The position numbers and the translations under genes were made by a program. From positions 1 to 60,083 of the forward strand of contig JAOPXD010000030.1 of assembly GCA_025965315.1 (NCBI GenBank): a stretch of 60,083 nucleotides of DNA, in the 5' to 3' direction. Positions 43,651 through 52,500 of this stretch are shown piece after piece. The notes under the pieces are model-generated. The model did no database searches and was not told the DNA's origin. It worked only from the letters and a program-made list of their open reading frames with translations. How positions within the stretch are numbered: position 1 is the first letter of the stretch; every line of letters begins with the position of its first letter. This DNA is from Marmoricola sp. Its GTDB lineage: Bacteria; Actinomycetota; Actinomycetes; Propionibacteriales; Nocardioidaceae.

Positions 43651-46353
43651 GTGTCAGACAGTGCTCCTCAAACCAGTGCGCCCCCAGCAGTGCGTCCCCG
43701 CCTGCTGCTCCTGGACGGCCACTCGCTCGCCTACCGCGCCTTCTTCGCGCTCCCGGTGGAGAACTTCTCCACCGTCACCGGCCAGCACACGAACGCCGTC
43801 TACGGCTTCACCTCGATGCTGGTCAATGTGCTCCGCGACGAGCAGCCGACGCACGTGGCGGTCGCGTTCGACAAGTCGCGGCAGACCTTCCGGCTCGCGG
43901 AGTACCCCGAGTACAAGGCCAAGCGGAACAAGACCCCGACCGAGTTCTCCGGCCAGCTGCCGGTGCTCGAGCAGCTGCTCGACACCTTCCGGATCCGGCA
44001 CCTGACGTACGAGGGCTTCGAGGCCGACGACATCATCGCGACCCTGGTGACCAACGCCCTGGCCGAGGGGTTCGAGGTGCTCATCCTCACCGGTGACCGC
44101 GACTCGCTGCAGCTCGTCACCGAGGCCTCGACGGTGCTCTACCCGATGCGCGGCGTCTCGGACCTCGCCAGGATGACCCCGGCCGCGGTCGAGGCGAAGT
44201 ACGCCGTGCCGCCGCACCGCTATCCCGAGCTGGCAGCGCTGGTGGGTGAGGACTCGGACAACCTGCCGGGCATCCCCGGGGTGGGGCCGAAGACGGCGGC
44301 CAAGTGGATCGCGACCTACGACGGTCTCGAGAACGTGATCAACCGTGCCGACGAGGTCGCCGGCAAGGCGGGTGAGAGCCTGCGCGATCACCTCGACGAC
44401 GTGATCCGCAACCGCCGGCTCAACGCGCTGGTCCGCGACCTGCCGCTGGAGCTGCCGATCTCCGACCTCGGTCGAACCGAGTGGGACCGCCAGGCCGCCC
44501 TCGAGCTGCTCGACGAGCTGGAGTTCCGCGGTGAGCTGCGGACCAGGATCCTGGACACCCTCGCGCCCGAGGAGGAGCCGGAGTTCGAGGGCGGCTTCGA
44601 CCTGATCGGTCGCACCGTTGATCCCGGGGAGCTCGCCTCGTTCCTGGACGAGCTCGGCACCGATCCGGTCGGCCTGTACGTCCGCGGCACCTGGAGCTCC
44701 GGGACGGGGCGGGTCGACGGGCTGGCCTTCGCGGAGGCCGACGGCAGCGCGGCGTACGTCGACGCCACCGTGCTGAGCGTCGAGGATGACGTGGCCCTGG
44801 CGGCCTGGTTCGCCGATGCCGATCGACCGAAGATCATCCACGACGCGAACGGGCCGCTGCTCGCGCTCGGTGCGCACGGCTGGCCTGTCGCTGGCCTGGC
44901 CACCGACACCGCGATGATGGCCTACCTCGTCGCGCCCGACCAGCGCTCCTACGGGCTCGCCGACCTGACCCTGCGCCACCTCAAGCGGGAGCTCAAGCAG
45001 GACACCGGAGACGACCAGGGTCTGCTGTTCGAGACCGGTGACGAGGTGGCCGAAGCAGCGATGCTGCACGCGCGCGCCGTCCTGGACCTGGCCGTGATGC
45101 TGCAGACCGAGCTCGCTGATCGCGGCGGGACCCGCCTGCTCGGCGAGATCGAGCTGCCGCTGGTCGGTGTCCTGGTCGGGATGGAGCAGGTCGGGATCGC
45201 GATCGACCATGAGCTGCTCACCTCGCTCGAGTCGGAGTTCGCGGACTCGGTCCGCGCGGCAGCAGCCGACGCGTACGAGGTGATCGGCAAGGAGATCAAC
45301 CTCGGGTCGCCCAAGCAGCTGCAGGTGGTGCTGTTCGACGAGCTCGACATGCCGAAGACCAAGCGCACCAAGACCGGGTACACCACCGACGCCGACGCGT
45401 TGCAGAGCCTGTTCGAGAAGACCGAGCACCCGTTCCTCCAGCACCTGCTCCGGCACCGTGACGTGACCAGGTTGCGCCAGACCGTCGAGGGCCTGCTGAA
45501 GACCGTGGCCGAGGACGGCCGGATCCACACCACGTTCAACCAGCTGATCGCCGCGACGGGCCGGCTCTCCAGCACCGACCCGAACCTGCAGAACATCCCC
45601 GTCCGCACCGAGGAGGGTCGGCGGATCCGGCAGGCGTTCGTGGTCGGGCACGGGTACGACGAGCTCCTCACCGCGGACTACAGCCAGATCGAGATGCGGA
45701 TCATGGCGCACCTCTCCGAGGATGCCGCCCTGATCGAGGCGTTCAACTCCGGACGCGACTTCCACCAGGTCACTGCCGCCCGGGTGTTCGGGGTCGAGCC
45801 GGGCGACGTGAACGTCGAGATGCGCGCCAAGATCAAGGCGATGAACTACGGCCTGGCCTACGGGCTCTCCGCGTTCGGTCTCTCGGCGCAGCTCAAGATC
45901 GAGGCGGGCGAGGCCCGCGGCCTGATGGACGAGTACTTCGAGACCTTCGGTGGCATCCGGGACTACCTCGGCGGGGTCGTGGACGAGGCCCGTCAGACCG
46001 GGTTCACCGAGACGATCATGGGTCGGCGGAGGTACCTGCCGGACCTGACCAGCGACAACCGCCAGCGCCGCGACACAGCCGAGCGGATGGCGCTGAACGC
46101 ACCGATCCAGGGCTCGGCCGCGGACATCATCAAGGTCGCGATGCTCAACGTGGACCGGGCGATCGACGAGGCCGGGTTGTCATCGCGGATGCTGCTGCAG
46201 GTCCACGACGAGCTCGTCTTCGAGGTCGCCCCGGGGGAGCGCGTGGCCCTCGAGGAGCTCGTGCGCGTGCAGATGGCGGCGGCTGCGGAGCTGACCGTGC
46301 CGCTCGACGTCTCGGTCGGTACCGGCCGCAGCTGGCACGACGCCGCTCACTAG
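43651..46353 (+). CDS. polA: DNA polymerase I
   Basis: The 900-residue enzyme joins Okazaki fragments and repairs DNA. It has an N-terminal 5'-3' exonuclease (LLLDGHSLAYRAFFAL; EADDIIATL; GEDSDNLPGIPGVGPKTA), a central 3'-5' exonuclease fold and a polymerase domain (motif A DYSQIEMRIMAHLSED; motif B MRAKIKAMNYGLAYGLS; motif C LQVHDELVFEV). The central domain lacks the DxE motif (reads VGLYVRGTW), so proofreading is probably absent, as in other actinobacterial PolA. GTG 43651 follows TAGGGT by six bases. Confidence 0.96.
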   Translation: MSDSAPQTSAPPAVRPRLLLLDGHSLAYRAFFALPVENFSTVTGQHTNAVYGFTSMLVNVLRDEQPTHVAVAFDKSRQTFRLAEYPEYKAKRNKTPTEFSGQLPVLEQLLDTFRIRHLTYEGFEADDIIATLVTNALAEGFEVLILTGDRDSLQLVTEASTVLYPMRGVSDLARMTPAAVEAKYAVPPHRYPELAALVGEDSDNLPGIPGVGPKTAAKWIATYDGLENVINRADEVAGKAGESLRDHLDDVIRNRRLNALVRDLPLELPISDLGRTEWDRQAALELLDELEFRGELRTRILDTLAPEEEPEFEGGFDLIGRTVDPGELASFLDELGTDPVGLYVRGTWSSGTGRVDGLAFAEADGSAAYVDATVLSVEDDVALAAWFADADRPKIIHDANGPLLALGAHGWPVAGLATDTAMMAYLVAPDQRSYGLADLTLRHLKRELKQDTGDDQGLLFETGDEVAEAAMLHARAVLDLAVMLQTELADRGGTRLLGEIELPLVGVLVGMEQVGIAIDHELLTSLESEFADSVRAAAADAYEVIGKEINLGSPKQLQVVLFDELDMPKTKRTKTGYTTDADALQSLFEKTEHPFLQHLLRHRDVTRLRQTVEGLLKTVAEDGRIHTTFNQLIAATGRLSSTDPNLQNIPVRTEEGRRIRQAFVVGHGYDELLTADYSQIEMRIMAHLSEDAALIEAFNSGRDFHQVTAARVFGVEPGDVNVEMRAKIKAMNYGLAYGLSAFGLSAQLKIEAGEARGLMDEYFETFGGIRDYLGGVVDEARQTGFTETIMGRRRYLPDLTSDNRQRRDTAERMALNAPIQGSAADIIKVAMLNVDRAIDEAGLSSRMLLQVHDELVFEVAPGERVALEELVRVQMAAAAELTVPLDVSVGTGRSWHDAAH

Positions 46354-46360
46354 CCGATGG

Positions 46361-47605
46361 TCAGGAGCGGGCAGGCGCAGTACGCCGCATCCGGTACGTG
46401 CTCACGGCGAGCAGGACGACGAACAGCGCCGTGTCGACGGTGAGAACCCGGACCACGAGCTGGTGGGCCGAGTCGCTCCCGAGTCCGACGACGATCAGGG
46501 TGATCAGTCCGGCCCAGAGGTAGAGCACCGAGCTGCGCGCCTGCTTGGCCATCACGTTGTAGACCAGCAGCTGCAGCATCGAGAGCACGGTTCCGAGGAC
46601 GGCGAAGAGCCACAGCGAGTCCTTGATCGCGTCGTACTCAGCACCGCCCACGAAGGTCAGCGCGAGGCTCGACAGCACCACCACCCCGGCGGTCACGACG
46701 GCACCGGTCACCGCGATCACGGCGAGGCTGGCGTACAGGGCCCGCTTGCCGGCTCCTGCCGACCCCATCGACGGGAACGCCAGCACGACCACGAACTGCG
46801 GCAGGAACAGCACCGCCTTGGACATGATCAGCCCGCCGGCGTACAGGCCCGCCTCGTGGGAGCCGAGGGTGTTCCGGGCGATCACGATGTCGACGTTGGA
46901 CAGGATCAGGAACGCCAGCAGTGCCTGGGAGTTGAGCACCGTCTCCCACCACAACGCGCGCGCGGTGTGGTCGCCCTTGGGCCGGCTCGGCTTCGCCCGG
47001 GGTGCGCGCAACGCGATCGCGCCGACCACGATCGGGGCGAACATGGACACCGCCACCGCGGAGAAGGCGACCAGCTCGTCCGGGCGCCACCACATCAGCG
47101 CCACGCCGAGCGCGAGCCGGGGCAGACCGAACGCGAGGTACACCAGCGCCAGCGGGGTCCACCGCCGCTCGCCCTGCAGCACGCCGGCCTGGGCGCCCAT
47201 CAACGTGAACGGCGCGATCGCGACCCCGAGCAGGGCGGCGGTCCCGAGGCTGTCGAGCTTGAGCGCGACGTTGACCAGCGGTGCTGCAAGCAGGAACAGC
47301 AGGCCGAGCCCGAGCGCCGAGCGCTGGCCGACGAGCAGGATGGTGTTCTCGACCTGCTCGACGTCCTCGGGCTCGTGCGCGATCCGCCGCGCAGCCGTGG
47401 CCTGGAGCGCCAACGAGATCACCCCGGCGACCAGCAGCACGTTCATCACCGAGGTGAGCGCTCCGAAGTCGCGGGGCCCGAGCAGTCGCGCCGCGACGAT
47501 CGTGAACGCGTAGGTCGCCAGGTTCATCACGCCGATGGCGACGGCGATCGTCGAGCCGCTGCGGACGGCCGCGGCAGGTCTCGCGGTCTCGGGTGCAGTG
47601 CTCAC
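46361..47605 (-). CDS. Oligosaccharide flippase-like MATE/Wzx protein
   Basis: The 414-residue protein has about twelve membrane helices and the polysaccharide-flippase start VMNLATYAFTIVAARLLGPRDFGALTSVM. It may move lipid-linked glycans across the membrane. GTG 47605 is chosen because TAGGCT lies seven bases upstream; a longer frame would cross that promoter. It stands at the left edge of the envelope glycan locus. Confidence 0.87.
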   Translation of the reverse strand: MSTAPETARPAAAVRSGSTIAVAIGVMNLATYAFTIVAARLLGPRDFGALTSVMNVLLVAGVISLALQATAARRIAHEPEDVEQVENTILLVGQRSALGLGLLFLLAAPLVNVALKLDSLGTAALLGVAIAPFTLMGAQAGVLQGERRWTPLALVYLAFGLPRLALGVALMWWRPDELVAFSAVAVSMFAPIVVGAIALRAPRAKPSRPKGDHTARALWWETVLNSQALLAFLILSNVDIVIARNTLGSHEAGLYAGGLIMSKAVLFLPQFVVVLAFPSMGSAGAGKRALYASLAVIAVTGAVVTAGVVVLSSLALTFVGGAEYDAIKDSLWLFAVLGTVLSMLQLLVYNVMAKQARSSVLYLWAGLITLIVVGLGSDSAHQLVVRVLTVDTALFVVLLAVSTYRMRRTAPARS

Positions 47606-47612
47606 GCTCAAC

Positions 47613-47622
47613 AGCCTAGGGT
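47613..47622. promoter_or_regulatory. Bidirectional promoter with overlapping -10 elements
   Basis: AGCCTAGGGT contains TAGGCT on the minus strand (47613-47618), seven bases before GTG 47605, and TAGGGT on the plus strand (47617-47622), seven bases before GTG 47630. The two -10 elements share two base pairs, so polymerase can open only one direction at a time. Confidence 0.65.
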
Positions 47623-47629
47623 GTCGCAG

Positions 47630-48721
47630 GTGGCAGCCCCGACCGCCGGCGAACCGGTTCAGCACCGTATCGATCCGGCCGTCGAACAGGCCCGTCGGGT
47701 GGTCGGCCTGTACGGCGATCCCGGGGTCGCCTGGAGCATCGTGCTCGCTCTGGACCTGGTCGATCCGATCGCCACCGACGCGGTCGCCTCAGCGGCGACG
47801 CGGCTGGTGGCCGCCCACCAGCACCTCGGATCCGCACCGGTGCCGGAGGTGTACGCAACCGAGGTCGAGGACGACGTGCTCGCCCGCTTCGCGAGCAACC
47901 CGTACGGCGATCGGGATCCGCTCCTGCGCGTCGCGCTGTCCGACGACGGCCGGTCGCTGGTGGTGGCCGGCCACCACGGGGCCGTGGACGGGCTCGGGCT
48001 CCTCGGTGCTGCCGGTCTGCTCAGCGGACTCGATCTCGGCGCGTCGGCCCGCGGAGTCGGACCCGGCAGCGAACCGTCCGGGTTCCTGCTGCGCAGCGGC
48101 CGCCGTGTCGTCGAGGCGTTGGTCCACCCGCCGGCGCGGCTGGTCGGGGACCGCCAACCGGTAGGGACCGAGGGCGACTGGCTGGTGTCGCGCGCCACGG
48201 AGCTGACCAGGCCAGGAAGCGCGGCTCTGGTGGCAGCAACCGTGGCCACCATCCGCCGCCGTTCCGGGGGGACCCGGACGCGGCGCCTGGTGATCTCGAT
48301 GGGCGTCTCCCGCAGACCCGGGACCCCGATGCCGGCGCCGGACCGTGACACCGCGTTCGTCCGCCTGGTCGCCGATGGGGTCACGGATCGTGACGCTGCG
48401 GCCGAGCTCCTGGCGACCACAGCGCCGGAACCGGCGTACCCCGTCGGCAGCGGGACCGGGCTGGTACCGCGGCTGGTGCGGCTTCTCGGCGCCCGGCTCG
48501 GGGCGACGGTGCTGGTCTCGAACCTGGGCAGGATCGATCACGAAGGCTTGCGTGCACTGCGTTTCTGGCCGGTGCCGACCGGTCCTGCGGGAACGGCGAC
48601 GGGTCTCGCCACCACCGGAACGACGACGACCGTCACCGTGCGGGTGCGTCGTGACTGGTTCAGCCCGCAGGCAGCTGCAGAGATCCTGTCGGTCCTCGTC
48701 GACGAGCTGGCGGCTCAGTAG
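47630..48721 (+). CDS. Stand-alone condensation-like acyltransferase
   Basis: The 363-residue protein carries HHGAVDG (His115-His116...Asp120), the HHxxxDG active-site motif of the CoA-dependent acyltransferase/NRPS condensation superfamily, and a later SNLGRID segment typical of the second half. It is shorter than usual (about 420-450 residues). No carrier-protein domain is nearby. It probably esterifies a glycan or lipid with an acyl group, in the manner of PapA-type proteins. GTG 47630 follows TAGGGT by seven bases. A longer frame upstream is antisense to the flippase gene. Confidence 0.75.
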   Translation: MAAPTAGEPVQHRIDPAVEQARRVVGLYGDPGVAWSIVLALDLVDPIATDAVASAATRLVAAHQHLGSAPVPEVYATEVEDDVLARFASNPYGDRDPLLRVALSDDGRSLVVAGHHGAVDGLGLLGAAGLLSGLDLGASARGVGPGSEPSGFLLRSGRRVVEALVHPPARLVGDRQPVGTEGDWLVSRATELTRPGSAALVAATVATIRRRSGGTRTRRLVISMGVSRRPGTPMPAPDRDTAFVRLVADGVTDRDAAAELLATTAPEPAYPVGSGTGLVPRLVRLLGARLGATVLVSNLGRIDHEGLRALRFWPVPTGPAGTATGLATTGTTTTVTVRVRRDWFSPQAAAEILSVLVDELAAQ

Positions 48722-48775
48722 GGGTCGCTAGACCCTCAGTAGGGTCGCTGGACCCTCAGTAGGGGTCATAGGGAG
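48714..48775. repeat. 20-21-bp tandem repeat across convergent stop codons
   Basis: Units start at 48714, 48735 and 48755 (CTCAGTAGGGGTCGCTAGACC and close variants; third copy partial). Each full unit contains GGGTC-N4-GACCC, a short hairpin. The TAG stop of the plus-strand gene lies in unit 1 and the TGA stop of the minus-strand gene in unit 3, so the array forms the whole convergent junction and may act as a two-way terminator. Confidence 0.8.
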
Positions 48776-49499
48776 AGTCGTGCCCGAACAGCCGGGCCAC
48801 GGGTCGTAGCCGCAACCGCAGGAACACCTTCACCACGACGTTGCGGATCCACCACGGCAGCTGCGCCAGGATCCGGAACCGGTCCGCGGTAGTCGGGCGT
48901 CGTACCCGGAAGAGCGACTGGGAGTCCGAACGGCGCTCGTAGGCCAGCGTCGAACCGAACAGCACGTGCCGCAGGATGCCGAGGGTGACACCGATCGAGG
49001 AGTAGCAGTCGTGGATCACGACGCCAGCACCGTCGGGCAGGTGCACCGCCCAGCGGAGGTCGTCCGACAACGTCCAGTAGTCGTGCTTGCCGTCGATGTA
49101 GAGGAGGTCGAAGCTGCGGCTCCAGGTCGGCCTGAGCGCGGTGCTGTAGTCCGCGACCAGCTCGACCACGTTCTCCAGTCCGGCACCGGTGATGTTCGCC
49201 TCGAACTTCTCCCGGGTGCTCAGCCCCCCGAAGAGCTTGCCCTCGATGAACGGGTCCACGGCGATGACCGTTCCGCCACCGTGCCGGAGGGCGCGTCCGA
49301 GGACGACGGTCGAGCGGCCCTGGTGCGAGCCGATCTCGAGAACCGAGGAACCGGCAGGCAGCGCGCGCGCCTCGTCCCAGAGCAGCCGCGCCTGCCCCTC
49401 CTTGAGCCACCCGGGCACCTGGTCGGCGGCCGCCCAGGTGCTGGGCCAGTCCGCATCCGGGTATTCGGACGAATCGGATTTCTCGGGCTGGGCGATCAT
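48756..49499 (-). CDS. Class I SAM-dependent methyltransferase (CmcI/Methyltransf_24-like)
   Basis: The 247-residue protein has the SAM motif SVLEIGSHQGRSTVVLGRAL, VIAVDPF, and LLYIDGKHDYWTLSDDL followed by GVVIHDCY, a layout seen in sugar O-methyltransferases of this type. ATG 49499 is chosen because TAGGAT lies seven bases upstream. A glycan substrate is inferred only from its neighbours. Confidence 0.83.
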   Translation of the reverse strand: MIAQPEKSDSSEYPDADWPSTWAAADQVPGWLKEGQARLLWDEARALPAGSSVLEIGSHQGRSTVVLGRALRHGGGTVIAVDPFIEGKLFGGLSTREKFEANITGAGLENVVELVADYSTALRPTWSRSFDLLYIDGKHDYWTLSDDLRWAVHLPDGAGVVIHDCYSSIGVTLGILRHVLFGSTLAYERRSDSQSLFRVRRPTTADRFRILAQLPWWIRNVVVKVFLRLRLRPVARLFGHDSPYDPY

Positions 49500-49506
49500 G
49501 CCCCGC

Positions 49507-49530
49507 ATCCTACGGGCGCGCCGATAGAGT
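49507..49530. promoter_or_regulatory. Divergent pair of leaderless promoters
   Basis: TAGGAT on the minus strand (49507-49512) lies seven bases before ATG 49499. TAGAGT on the plus strand (49525-49530) lies six bases before GTG 49537. The start codons are only 37 bases apart. Confidence 0.55.
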
Positions 49531-49536
49531 GCGGCG

Positions 49537-52500
49537 GTGGAGGACAGCGCGTCCGGCTCGGGTGAGGGACCCCGGGGCCGGGAGGGAGCTCGCCGGACCG
49601 GGGCCCGACGGGCCGGGATCCGGGATCGTGCGCGCGCTTCGTGCCTGCACCTCGGAGCGATCACCGTCCTGGTCCTGATCAGCTTCGGCCAGCGCATCGG
49701 GCAGACGACCTTCGACACCAAGTTCGACCTGACCGCCGATCCGGGCCGGATGCTCGGCAAGTCGCTGAACCTCTGGGTCACCGGGATCGACCTGGGCGGT
49801 CTGGCTGACCAGGGCTACGGGTACCTGTTCCCGCAGGGCACCTTCTTCCTGCTCGGCGACCTGATGGCCGTGCCCGACTGGATCACCCAGCGCGCCTGGT
49901 CGGCGCTCGTCCTCCTGGTCGCGTACGACGGCGCGCGCCGGCTCGCGCGGGCACTCGGGATCGGCGCCGGTACGGCGACCACGAAGCTGCCTCCGGGGCT
50001 CGTGTCGAGCATCCCGGTGCTCGTCGGTGCGGCGTACGCGCTCTCGCCCCGGCTCGTCGGTCTGTCCGGTGAGCTCAGCTCCGAGATGCTGCCGAGTGCG
50101 GTGCTGCCGTGGGTCTGCCTCCCGATCGTGCTGGCGCTCTCGGGACGCCTCTCGGCCCGCCGCGCCGCGGTGCTGGCCGCGCTGGCCGTCGTGGCGATGG
50201 GCGGAGTGAACGCCACCGAGAACCTGCTGGCGCTGCCGCTCCCGCTGTTCCTGGTGCTCGCCGGGGTCCGGTCGGTCGAAGGTCGCCGACTCGCTCGCTG
50301 GTGGGTGGCCTGCACGACGCTGGCCAGCCTGTGGTGGATGCTTCCGCTGCTGCTGCTCGGCAGGTACAGCCCGCCGTTCCTGGACTACATCGAGACCGCG
50401 GCGACCACGACGCGCACGACCGGGTGGAGCAACACGGTCCGGGGCACCGAGCACTGGCTGAACTACATCTCGCAAGGCGGCGGGCCGTTCTGGGCCGGCG
50501 CGCACGCGATGAGCACGGCACTGGCCCTGGTCGTCCTCGGCGGCGTGATCGCGGCGTTCGGGGTCGCCGGCCTCGGACGCACCGGGACGGGCGCGCTGCG
50601 GTTCCGCGGGCCCCTGGTTCTTGCCTTCCTGACCGGGTTGGTGGTGATGACCTGGGGCCACGGTGGCGCGGCGGGCTCTCCGTTCGCCGGCGGCGTCCGG
50701 CACCTCCTCGACGGCGGCCTGGAGCCGTTCCGCAACATCCACAAGGCTGATCCGCTGGTGCGGCTGCCACTCGTGCTGGGCTTCGGGGCGTCGTTGGCCG
50801 CACTCGTCGCCGCGCCCCGAGTCCGGCTCCCGTCCGCCAAGCCGTTCGTCGTGCTGGCAGCAGGGGTGCTCGTCCTGGCCAGCGCCGCCCCGGTCTTCAC
50901 CGGGTCGCTGCGGCACCCCGGCTGGGACAAGATCCCGGCCTCCTGGCAGCAGGCCGCCAGCTGGCTCGACCACGACGGTCCCGGCGCAACCCTGGTCGTG
51001 CCCGCGGCCGGGTTCGCCGAGCAGACCTGGGGCTGGACCGTCGACGAACCGATCCAGGGACTGGCCAGCTCGGGCTGGGTCACCCGGAACCAGATCCCGC
51101 TGATCCCGTCGGCCTCGATCCGACTGCTCGACGGCATCGATGCCCGGCTGGACGACGGCCTCGGGTCGGACGCGCTGGCGCCGACCCTGGCCGCGTCCGG
51201 CATCACCCGGATCCTGCTGCGCAACGACCTCGATCCGTCGATCTCGGATGCGACCGACGCTGACCGGGTGGCGACGGCCCTGGCCGCGAGCCCCGGGATC
51301 GAGCGGGTGAAGACGTTCGGGGCACCGGCGCTCCCGGCCCTGGAGGTGTACCGGGTCAGCGGGGCCCGGGCCCGGCCGGACGCGACCGTCAGCGCGACGC
51401 TGCCGGTCCTCACCGGCGCCCCCGAGGACGTCCTCACCGCCCGGGAGGCAGGACTCGTCGGCCCTGGCGAGCACGTCCTGGTCGGTCGGGCGGCAGCAGG
51501 CGCTGCACCGGCGATCGTCACCGACGGGTACCGGCTGGTCGAGCGTGACTTCGGCCTGACCCACGATGCCGTCAGCGACGTACGGACTCCGTCCGAGCCG
51601 AGCCGGACCGACCGCAAGGTCGTCGACTACACCGGAGCACCCGGGGTCCCGCGGGTCTACGCCCGGTTCGGCGCGCTCCGCTCGGTGACCGCCTCGACCT
51701 CGGCCGGGTACGCCGACTCGCTCGGCCCGGTCCGCCCCGAGTACGGTCCGTCCGCGGTCGCCGACGACGATCCGTCGACGTCCTGGCGCTCGGCACCGTT
51801 CACCACGGCCCGGGGTCAGTGGGTCCAGTACGGCCTGACCCGGGCGCGCCCGATCGGGAAGGTCACCGTGCTCGCCGGCTCCGGTGGTGCAGACAGCCTG
51901 CGGGTCACCCGGCTCGCGGTCAGCGCTGGGTCAGCGCGGCAGGTGGTCACCCCGGACGCCGGCGGGACGGCCGTGGTCGACTTCGGCAGCCAGGTCGCTG
52001 CACGGGTGCGGGTCACCGTACTCGGCATCTCCGGGCACCGGCCGACCGCGCAGGTGGCCATCCGCGACATCGCGGTAACCGGGGTCGACACCAGTCGCAC
52101 GCTGGTGGTCCCCGACACCGCAGCCGATGCCGGTACGTCGTTCGTGTTCAGCTCCGACCCGCCCCGCCGCCCCTGCCTGTACGGCGCGCTGGGCACCACC
52201 TGCGACCCCGCCTACGCCCGTCCCGGCGCCGAGCGTGGGCATCTCGACCGGACGTTCACGGTGCACGGATCCGGGAGCTGGCGGTTCTCCGGAGAGGTCG
52301 TCGCGCAACCGTCGACGGACACGGCCAAGCTGCTCCTGCCGGTCGGTACGGGCCTGTCGGCGAGCTCGACCAGCGTGCTCGGCGACGACCCGGCCGTCTC
52401 CGCGGTGTTCGCCACCGACGATCAGAGCGACACGTCCTGGCTGGCTGCGCGCGGTGACCTCGCCCCGGTCCTGCAGCTGACCTGGCACAAGCCGTGCACC

